A DNA stretch of 64,000 nt, taken from positions 9,589 to 73,588 of the forward strand of contig CALDLG010000021.1 in assembly GCA_937910785.1 (NCBI GenBank), read 5' to 3'. The notes beneath the pieces are model-generated. The model had not been told where the DNA came from, did no database searches, and saw only the letters and a list, made by a program, of their open reading frames with translations. The stretch comes from an uncultured Lachnospiraceae bacterium (GTDB taxonomy: Bacteria > Bacillota > Clostridia > Lachnospirales > Lachnospiraceae). The translations under genes were made by a program, and so were the position numbers. Positions within the stretch are counted from its first letter, which is position 1. Each line of letters starts with the position of its first letter. Positions 27,162 through 33,779 of this stretch are shown here, piece after piece.

Positions 27162-29812
27162 GATTTTCTTATCAAATCAACAGGAATGACCGTCATACCG
27201 AGCAGGATCACCGTTATCCATCCGGCGGCTCCAAACGGGATACAACTGAACATATTTCCGATCCACTGAAATAACCCAATCGGAACCAGCGCCGCATTCA
27301 CAATCAGGAACTGAACCAGTGCAATAAGAAACCATACTTTTAAAAATCCTGGATTTTCCTTTAAACCCGCAAAAATTGCAAATTTTTCATCCCGCACATT
27401 AAATCCGTTAAAAAGAGCGCTCACAATAAACAATACGAAATATGCCGTATATAATTTTTGTTCGCCCCCCATCATTTCTCCAAATACAGGAAGCTTTAAG
27501 AAACAGAAGCTGATCATCGTAATCCAAAGCGCTGTGAGCATAATCTGCGCCATCATTTCCTTACTGATAATGCTTTCGTCCCTTCGTCTTGGCTGCTCCC
27601 TCATATACTTCTCATGTGCCGGTTCATTTCCCAACATAATCGCCCCTAAGCTGTCCATAACAAGATTGACAAATAACAAATGAGTGACTTTCAACGGTTC
27701 CACAATTCCAAAAAAAGGGCTTATTGCGCTCACAATCACCGCAGCCACATTAATGACCAGCTGGAACCTACAAAACTTCAATATATTGTTATAGATTGTC
27801 CGGCCATAAAGAATTGCATCTTTAATGGATTTAAAATTGTCATCCAGAATAACAATCTCTCCGGCCTCTTTGGCTGCCTGCGTGCCGCTCCCCATCGCAA
27901 ATCCGACATCTGCTCTTTTCAAAGCAGGTGAATCATTTACGCCATCTCCTGTCATGCCTACGACCATATTCATTTCCTGGCACAATTTGACCATGCGCGA
28001 CTTATCCGTAGGCAGCGCTCTCGCAATCACGCGTATCTCTTTGAGCATACTTTTTACGTCTTCATCGCTCATTGCGTTAAGCTGTGCGGAAGTCAGTGCC
28101 CTGTCGCTTTCTTTTCTCATCAACCCGGAATCCCTGGCAATGGAAACGGCTGTTTCTAATCGGTCTCCGGTAATCATTACAACCTGAATGCCGGCCTCCT
28201 GCACCTCACGAATGGCCTCCTTAGCCTCAGGTCTGACATCGTCTCTGATTGCCGCCAGTCCAATCAGCACAACATCGTCATTAATGGAATCTTCTCTGAA
28301 TGGACTGTCCGAATACCCAAAAGCAAGCACTCGCATAGCTCTTGATGCATATTCATTGATTTTTTTATTTAATACCTCCGGAACCAGATCAACTACATCG
28401 CCATTTGCGTTCAGCCCTTTCGCAGCTATTTCAAGAAATTTTTCGGGAGCCCCTTTATAAAACACCTGGCGCAATTCCCTGATTTCGGCCTGACTGAATT
28501 TATTGGTCGAATTAAATCCCTGGGACAGACCCACGCTGTAATCTGCCTCTTTATCTGAGCCGCCGGCAAGGAATCTGTATTCATCCTCTCCCAGAAAGCG
28601 CATAAGAGCCTGGTCTGTCGCATTACCGCCGATAACACGATGCTCGCCGTCAAACATAGACGCCGTATTTTTACCAATTGCAATATTCACCATAGACCTT
28701 ACTTTTCCATGGTTTTTCAGTTCATTCAACGGTATATTTGTTCCATCCGGCATAAAAAAATCAACAACCTCAAGGCTTCCCTTGGTTATTGTACCTGTCT
28801 TGTCGCTGAAAAGAATATTTAATCCGCCGGCTGTTTCAATCCCAACTGCTTTTCTGACAAGCACATTATGCGCAAGCATCCGGCTGGTGTTCTGCATGAG
28901 AACCAGCGAAATCATAAGCGGCAGTCCCTCCGGAACAGCGCAGACAACGATTAAAATAGCCAGCGACACCGCTTCAATCACATCCATGAGGATGTTGCTC
29001 CATCCACTTGCAAAATATCCGGAAAAGCCTCCCCCTCTGACGATAAAATAAGTCAGATACATCACCACAATAACAATTGCGGATACATATCCAAAAACAG
29101 AAATCTGATTTGCTAATTTTGATAATTTAATCTTAAGCGGTGAATCCGGCTCATCCTCCTGCATATCCGCGGCCATTTTTCCCATCATTGTCGTCATGCC
29201 GACTTTTCGCACGTCCATAACGCCCTCGCCGTCAAAGACCACAGTTCCCCGAAACAAAGAATACCCGTCAACAAAAATATCTCCGGTCAGTTCCTCTGAA
29301 AACATCGTTTCCTCAGGTGCGGCAAATTTTTTACATTCTTCCGCTTCCCCGTTCATAGCGGAATTATCAACGCGAAGGTCACCTGCTACCAAAATGCCAT
29401 CCGCCGGAACCTTATCCCCGGATTGAAGAATAATCTTATCGCCCACCACAACTTCATCGACTTCAATCAGGGATATCATCCCATTTCTGTATGCCTTGCA
29501 TGTGTCCTTTTTCGCACTGTCTTTCAATGCCCGATATTCAGTATCACTGGCAACAGCTGTCTTTGCGGTAACGAATGCGACGATCAGTATGGCAACAATC
29601 GTTCCGACGGGCTCATAAATCTCCGCATATCCCAGAAAGAACATGACCACCATAATCACCACAATAATAAGCAGAATCCTAATCATCGGATCGCCGAATG
29701 TTTCCTTAAATTCATCCCAAAAAGTCGCAGGTTCAGAATCCGGTATAACATTTGAACCATATTTTTGTCGTGATTCGTTTACCTCTTTGTCGCTCATACC
29801 TTTAAACTTCAT
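27152..29812 (-). CDS. P-type Ca2+-type cation-transporting ATPase
   Basis: An 886-residue integral membrane pump of the P2 group. N-terminal cytoplasmic MSDKEVNESRQKYGSNVIP, two helices near 45-90, and the actuator domain with NSAMNGEAEECKK (TGE-type loop) are followed by the M4 motif CAVPEGLPL (about 290). The phosphorylation site is SDKTGTITKG, then GAPEKF, TGDRLETA and MTGDGVNDSPALKRADVG, and about six C-terminal helices. PEGL and overall length resemble plasma-membrane-type Ca2+ ATPases; substrate is inferred. GGGAGGTCAGAT precedes the ATG. It is the first gene of the block, and Ca2+ pumping would suit the Ca2+-binding TerD next to it. Confidence 0.88.
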   Translation of the reverse strand: MKFKGMSDKEVNESRQKYGSNVIPDSEPATFWDEFKETFGDPMIRILLIIVVIMVVMFFLGYAEIYEPVGTIVAILIVAFVTAKTAVASDTEYRALKDSAKKDTCKAYRNGMISLIEVDEVVVGDKIILQSGDKVPADGILVAGDLRVDNSAMNGEAEECKKFAAPEETMFSEELTGDIFVDGYSLFRGTVVFDGEGVMDVRKVGMTTMMGKMAADMQEDEPDSPLKIKLSKLANQISVFGYVSAIVIVVMYLTYFIVRGGGFSGYFASGWSNILMDVIEAVSLAILIVVCAVPEGLPLMISLVLMQNTSRMLAHNVLVRKAVGIETAGGLNILFSDKTGTITKGSLEVVDFFMPDGTNIPLNELKNHGKVRSMVNIAIGKNTASMFDGEHRVIGGNATDQALMRFLGEDEYRFLAGGSDKEADYSVGLSQGFNSTNKFSQAEIRELRQVFYKGAPEKFLEIAAKGLNANGDVVDLVPEVLNKKINEYASRAMRVLAFGYSDSPFREDSINDDVVLIGLAAIRDDVRPEAKEAIREVQEAGIQVVMITGDRLETAVSIARDSGLMRKESDRALTSAQLNAMSDEDVKSMLKEIRVIARALPTDKSRMVKLCQEMNMVVGMTGDGVNDSPALKRADVGFAMGSGTQAAKEAGEIVILDDNFKSIKDAILYGRTIYNNILKFCRFQLVINVAAVIVSAISPFFGIVEPLKVTHLLFVNLVMDSLGAIMLGNEPAHEKYMREQPRRRDESIISKEMMAQIMLTALWITMISFCFLKLPVFGEMMGGEQKLYTAYFVLFIVSALFNGFNVRDEKFAIFAGLKENPGFLKVWFLIALVQFLIVNAALVPIGLFQWIGNMFSCIPFGAAGWITVILLGMTVIPVDLIRKSFM

Positions 29813-29958
29813 ATCTGACCTCCCGTTTTTACTCCATATCCCCCTCGCAGTCTTATTTCACCTTTCTTTTTTTGAATAATAGAATAAATCCTTCCTGAAA
29901 TGCTGATAATACCCTTAGCGATACTTACAATAATCAAAATACTATATATGATTCCGAC

Positions 29959-29985
29959 TTTCGCAGAGTGTTTTATTATACGAAA
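29959..29985 (-). repeat. Left copy of inverted repeat flanking the integrase gene
   Basis: On the minus strand it reads TTTCGTATAATAAAACACT, then one variable base and TGCGAAA. The copy at 31365..31391 on the plus strand differs at one base. The repeat ends are themselves complementary (TTTCG/CGAAA). It may be an integrase arm site. Confidence 0.6.
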
Positions 29986-30036
29986 AATCCTTCTGCAATA
30001 CGCTTAAACAGGGAATTCCGCATTTATTCTGACCCA

Positions 30037-31185
30037 TCATTTGCCCCCTAAAAATCCGGAAAGCTTATCCATATTCTGCTGTTTCAAGTCCATAGACGGA
30101 TGCACATACCGGTTCATGGTTATCGCCACGCTGGCATGACCAAGAATTTCCGCAAGTGACTTGATATCGAAACCTAATTCCACGCATCTTGTCGCAAAGG
30201 AATGGCGGCAAGTGTGCATCGTAGCACCCTTAATCCCACATGCTCTCATCATGGAATTAAAATGATTTTCAAGCGTCCTTGGTTCCATGAATACCTGCTC
30301 CAATCCGGTTAAGAAAAAGCATTCATCCGGTCTTCTGCTTTTTATGATCATTTGAAAAACCGCATTGGGAATGGGAATATCTCTTACGGAACAATCACTC
30401 TTTGGCGTATCGATGATTATTTTAGTCCTCTGCCTGCTCCCCTTGGGAAGCTGTATTCGCTGCATTGTCTTTCCTACATGGAGACTCTTCTCCGCAAAAG
30501 AAATATCCCCCCAGGTCAAAGCGCAGATTTCTCCAATACGCATCCCTGTATAAAGAACCAAAAGCACTCCCAGTTTTATCGGGGTTACATCTCTCATTAA
30601 ATAATTACTGACGATCTTCTGTTCATCTTTGCTAAATACACGAAGCTGCTTCTGAGATTGCTTCACTGATATCCCATCAAACGAAATTACCGGAACACAT
30701 TTCACATTCCGGGCATAGTCCATGACGTTTTTCATGACCGAAAGGATACCCGATACGGTCTTCGGCGCAAGTCCCTTTCCCTTTTTTCCGCCTGCCATAA
30801 GTAAATTACTTGAAAACGTCAATACGTCATCTCTGGAAATGTCAATAATTCTTTTGAATCCAAATTCCGGTAAAATATAATTATCCAGAATATTTCTATA
30901 CCTTGCGATACTTGATAACTTCAGACCTGACTGTACTGTTTCAAACCAATCATCGGATATCCTGGAAAACGTATCTTCCTTTTCCCTTATCATTTGCTCC
31001 GCTAAGCTCATCTCTTTTTCATTCTGTACTGCTTTTTCCCGGATAAGTTTCTCCTTTACCTCCTGATATGTCCTGCCGTATACGGAACCCTGCACTTTTC
31101 TTCCCGCCTCATTCTTCTTAAGAAAACGTCCTTCCCAACGTCCGTCCTTTCTTTTTCGAATATTTTCTCCTCGCCTTGCCATCAT
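30037..31185 (-). CDS. Tyrosine recombinase / phage-type integrase
   Basis: A 382-residue site-specific recombinase of the ICE/phage integrase type. The N-terminal part has a basic arm-binding domain (RKRKDGRWEGRFLKKNEAGRK) and a SAM-like core-binding domain (SIARYRNILDNYILPEFG). The catalytic residues are all present: Arg in TGMRIGEICALTW, Lys in KTMQ/TPKSD, HTCRHSFATR, His in ILGHASVAITMNRY and the nucleophile Tyr in that motif. ATG at 31185 has AGGAAGGT upstream; the frame is open to 31209. It is divergent from tRNA-Arg 396 bases away and is flanked by an inverted repeat. It should be active by sequence. Confidence 0.92.
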   Translation of the reverse strand: MMARRGENIRKRKDGRWEGRFLKKNEAGRKVQGSVYGRTYQEVKEKLIREKAVQNEKEMSLAEQMIREKEDTFSRISDDWFETVQSGLKLSSIARYRNILDNYILPEFGFKRIIDISRDDVLTFSSNLLMAGGKKGKGLAPKTVSGILSVMKNVMDYARNVKCVPVISFDGISVKQSQKQLRVFSKDEQKIVSNYLMRDVTPIKLGVLLVLYTGMRIGEICALTWGDISFAEKSLHVGKTMQRIQLPKGSRQRTKIIIDTPKSDCSVRDIPIPNAVFQMIIKSRRPDECFFLTGLEQVFMEPRTLENHFNSMMRACGIKGATMHTCRHSFATRCVELGFDIKSLAEILGHASVAITMNRYVHPSMDLKQQNMDKLSGFLGGK

Positions 31186-31309
31186 AACCCACCTTCCTGA
31201 CTGACCCATTTCCTGACCCTTTATAGGGATGTCACCTCTCGTGCTTTCTTTATATTACAAAGAATTTGTCGAAAATTAAGCAAATAGACCAAGAAATGTT
31301 GACAAATAA

Positions 31310-31322
31310 TTTCTCAAAGTGT
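31310..31322 (-). repeat. Third partial copy of the integrase-flanking motif
   Basis: On the minus strand ACACTTTGAGAAA matches the second half of the flanking repeat (ACACTYTGCGAAA) at 12 of 13 positions. It lies between the integrase start and the right copy, in inverted orientation to that copy. Confidence 0.35.
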
Positions 31323-31364
31323 AAACTGAATAAAACTTAGTAAGTTTATTCGCCTTAAAGTGTC

Positions 31365-31391
31365 TTTCGTATAATAAAACACTTTGCGAAA
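31365..31391 (+). repeat. Right copy of inverted repeat flanking the integrase gene
   Basis: Plus-strand TTTCGTATAATAAAACACT followed by TTGCGAAA matches the left copy at 29959..29985 (minus strand) at all but one position. The 370-base region 31210-31580 otherwise holds only the tRNA promoter and the partial copy at 31310. Confidence 0.6.
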
Positions 31392-31520
31392 AAGCTGCGA
31401 GTCAAGATACGAATCTTAAAATGAAAATCTCCCATAGAGTCCATTGCTTTTTGAAAAAGAGCGTTTGCGGAAACTGTGCTGTTTAAAATATTTCCTGTGA
31501 ATAATTTCTCCACATAACCC

Positions 31521-31549
31521 TTGACATTTTCTTCAAAACTATATATAAT
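31521..31549 (+). promoter_or_regulatory. Consensus promoter of tRNA-Arg
   Basis: A perfect TTGACA (31521-31526) and a perfect TATAAT (31544-31549) are 17 bases apart; the tRNA begins 32 bases after the -10. Confidence 0.85.
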
Positions 31550-31580
31550 TGCATATGTTGTGAGTTCTTATTTCACAAAT

Positions 31581-31654
31581 GTGCGTTTAGCTCAGCTGGA
31601 TAGAGCGTTTGGCTACGGACCAAAAGGTCGGGGGTTCGAATCCTCTAACGCACG
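31581..31654 (+). tRNA. tRNA-Arg (ACG)
   Basis: A 74-base cloverleaf: acceptor GTGCGTT/AACGCAC with discriminator G, D-arm GCTCAGCTGGATAGAGC, anticodon arm TTTGG-CTACGGA-CCAAA with anticodon ACG, and TTCGAAT T-loop. No encoded CCA. tRNA-Arg genes are common integration targets, and an integrase gene lies on its 5' side. Confidence 0.93.
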
Positions 31655-31718
31655 TTAGTGCGTTTTAGCACGTTAGTGCGTTTTAGCACGTTAGTGCGTT
31701 TTAGCACGTTAGTGCGTT
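31651..31718 (+). repeat. Tandem 18-base repeats overlapping the tRNA-Arg 3' end
   Basis: The unit CACGTTAGTGCGTTTTAG occurs at 31651, 31669 and 31687, with a 14-base partial fourth copy at 31705. Each unit contains GCAC-GTTA-GTGC, a small hairpin followed by GTTTT. The first unit includes the last four bases of the tRNA, and the tRNA 3' strand AACGCAC can itself pair with GTGCGTT of the first unit. Confidence 0.85.
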
Positions 31719-31726
31719 GCGCATTG

Positions 31727-31773
31727 AAAAAGGTGTAATGTCCTTTCCGCAAGTCAGGACATTACACCTTTTT
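31727..31773. terminator. Strong bidirectional terminator between tRNA-Arg and the RiPP operon
   Basis: An 18-base-pair perfect stem (AAAAAGGTGTAATGTCCT at 31727-31744 with its complement at 31756-31773) with an 11-base loop. It has T-tracts on both strands, so it can stop both the tRNA transcript and the convergent RiPP transcript. Confidence 0.9.
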
Positions 31774-31816
31774 CATTTATTTTTCGCTTCTGCAGGATAA
31801 CAGTCCCTGGGATTTC

Positions 31817-32350
31817 CTAAATCAGCACAATTACTCCCAGCACAAGAACTTCCGCGGTCACGATCGCAGTCGTTGCCTCGGCTATCGTTTGTGCAACCGC
31901 GAGATAAACAGCAAGTTCGAGCTGTGCCACGACATCCACATCCATCGTCACACAGCCGTCGGCTTTCTGCAGTGACATCTTTTCCTCCTCCGTATACAAC
32001 TCCGGGCAAAACGGCAGAACCAGATAATTCGTATCCGCCGTATTCTGAATGATGCGCAGTTCACAGCCCGGCTTGATGATCTGCTTCTCCTTATCGCTCC
32101 ATGTATGAAGCATTCTGAATAACGTCTGCGCAGCCTCTTCCACCCCTTCATAGGGAAGAATCACATAAGCGCTGAACTTATCAGCCTCAATCACGCGATA
32201 CTGCTTTGATTCCTCAACGGGAACGGAATACTCTTTCAGCAGCTCTTCCGGGCTTTCCAGGAATTTCTTCTTTACATCCTCGTCCTGCCAGCACGCCGCC
32301 ACAAGCCTTGCATAATTTTTACGATATCCATTTAATTCTTCTCTGTCCAT
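31817..32350 (-). CDS. Proteusin-like RiPP precursor with nitrile-hydratase-type leader
   Basis: A 177-residue precursor peptide. Residues 13-66 resemble an NHLP leader (ARLVAACWQDEDVKKKFL, VPVEESKQYRVIEAD, AYVILPY). Residues 83-120 resemble the end of such a leader again (CELRIIQNTADTNYLVLPF, PELYTEEE). The last 44 residues, from V134 after DGC133, form a strongly hydrophobic core rich in Val, Ala, Ile, Leu and Thr, with five acidic residues and one Gly, ending LGVIVLI. No GG cleavage motif is present. GGAGGAG precedes the ATG. It is the last gene of a three-gene unit with a radical SAM epimerase and a radical SAM methyltransferase, the enzyme types that modify polytheonamide-like peptides. 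The product is unknown. Confidence 0.8.
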   Translation of the reverse strand: MDREELNGYRKNYARLVAACWQDEDVKKKFLESPEELLKEYSVPVEESKQYRVIEADKFSAYVILPYEGVEEAAQTLFRMLHTWSDKEKQIIKPGCELRIIQNTADTNYLVLPFCPELYTEEEKMSLQKADGCVTMDVDVVAQLELAVYLAVAQTIAEATTAIVTAEVLVLGVIVLI

Positions 32351-32372
32351 ACTTTCTCCTCCTTGGCATATG

Positions 32373-33767
32373 TCATTCTTCCATTTTCAGGAAGCCGGAT
32401 TGATACCACTTCTCCAGCATATAATAACTATGTGTATAATCAACGTGATACTGCTCCTCCAGAATCCCGGCGATCCTCTCTATACTCTGTCCTCCTTCCT
32501 CTATCAGTCTGGCCGCGATTCCGGGAATATTTCTCTCAAATCCATTTCGATATTCCAGTTTATTTTCATAGCCGCCCCTGCTTCTTATGATAATACCGTT
32601 TTCCACATACTCGATATTCAGATAAGGATAAAAAGAAATTATTTTTTCATAATCGGTCTTTCCCATATGCCGTTTTATCATTTCCTCAAGCGCCGTCCGA
32701 AAACTTTCCCTATCGGTGAAATCTGCCTTCGCAATCAAATATTCTCCGGTGGGATGCCCGTCATCCACGCCGCAGGGGGACAACAGCCGGATTTCTTTTC
32801 GCGGCATATTGATGACCAGTCCGGAAACACAGCAAATCGTTCCCACATGATAGTCTTCCGCCCCTTCTTTTCGATTTCTTCCGGCCCCGGCAAAATGATT
32901 GGACGGCGCCTGTTCAAACTGTGGAAGCAGCTCTGTGTAGAGCAGTTCCTCCGGCGTAAAAAAATTCATGACCTCTGCAAATGTCTCCGCATCCAGAATC
33001 GAAAAACGATGAATCTGCCGATATCTTTTATGAAAATCAGAAAGCATTTTCCGGGTTCTTTCGGGGTCCCGCATCGATACCGCCGTTGTCATCTGCGGAA
33101 TCGTTCCCAAAATCTCATAAAAATCTCCGGCAAATTCTTCATAATCCGGATTATCCAGCGGTTCCGAAGCGTAATAGCATGTGCCGCTTCCCGCAGCATC
33201 TCCGAGTATCGTTTTCATATCATATAAAATTCCCCGGAACAATTCCGTATTTTCCGGCGTATGCCTGTAGATTTGTTTCAGCTTTCCGGCATTGACTCCG
33301 CAGAAAGGACAACCGACCGAACAGCCATCCGTAAGTTCAAACATAAGCGGCGCATGAATCATGACCTGATTCCGCGTACCCATTTCTGTCCGGCATCTGT
33401 TGATCTGCCGTTTTCTCCATTGTCTGAAACGCGGATCGGCCGGTACGCAGCCCGTCTGCTGCATATAATTTCTGGCTTTCAGTTTATTTACGATAAACTG
33501 CTGATAGCAGGCCGCCTCTTCCGTAATGCAGGAGCTCCCCTCTTCTTTTACAAGCAGGCACTTTATTTTTTCACAGGGAATGTCCACATGGATATCCTGT
33601 AAAGTCTTTTCCGGCTCCTGCGCCATCTTTGCGGCAAAATCCGCATCCATACTGCAACATTCCAGAACACGTTTCACCTGTGCGGCAATCCGCTCATTCT
33701 CCACAAGATGATAGCCATCTCGCTGCGGATGCAGGCAGCAGTCTTCCGTCGTTTTTTCCGATTCCAT
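32373..33767 (-). CDS. Radical SAM RiPP amino acid epimerase (PoyD-like)
   Basis: A 464-residue radical SAM enzyme predicted to convert L- to D-residues in the core peptide of its neighbour. The cluster motif CX3CX2C is in TDGCSVGCPFCGVNAG (about 152-165), preceded by MIHAPLMFEL, the typical opening of the PoyD group. Later CCVSGLVINMPRKEIRLLSPC provides extra cysteines. A C-terminal helix-turn segment (SIERIAGILEEQYHVDYTHSYYMLEKWYQSGFL) resembles a peptide-recognition (PqqD/winged) fold. ATG at 33767 is preferred over 33773 because AGAGG lies 8 bases upstream. It ends 22 bases before the precursor start. Confidence 0.8.
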   Translation of the reverse strand: MESEKTTEDCCLHPQRDGYHLVENERIAAQVKRVLECCSMDADFAAKMAQEPEKTLQDIHVDIPCEKIKCLLVKEEGSSCITEEAACYQQFIVNKLKARNYMQQTGCVPADPRFRQWRKRQINRCRTEMGTRNQVMIHAPLMFELTDGCSVGCPFCGVNAGKLKQIYRHTPENTELFRGILYDMKTILGDAAGSGTCYYASEPLDNPDYEEFAGDFYEILGTIPQMTTAVSMRDPERTRKMLSDFHKRYRQIHRFSILDAETFAEVMNFFTPEELLYTELLPQFEQAPSNHFAGAGRNRKEGAEDYHVGTICCVSGLVINMPRKEIRLLSPCGVDDGHPTGEYLIAKADFTDRESFRTALEEMIKRHMGKTDYEKIISFYPYLNIEYVENGIIIRSRGGYENKLEYRNGFERNIPGIAARLIEEGGQSIERIAGILEEQYHVDYTHSYYMLEKWYQSGFLKMEE

Positions 33768-33779
33768 TCCCATTTCCTC

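Noticed and set aside
31651..31718. CRISPR array.
   Set aside because: The repeats are directly adjacent with no spacers and there are no cas genes.
31773..32009. A cysteine- and glycine-rich minus-strand frame overlapping the RiPP core.
   Set aside because: It has no ribosome site, lacks a leader and is a frame shadow of the precursor; the hydrophobic frame continues the leader directly and fits the epimerase and methyltransferase.
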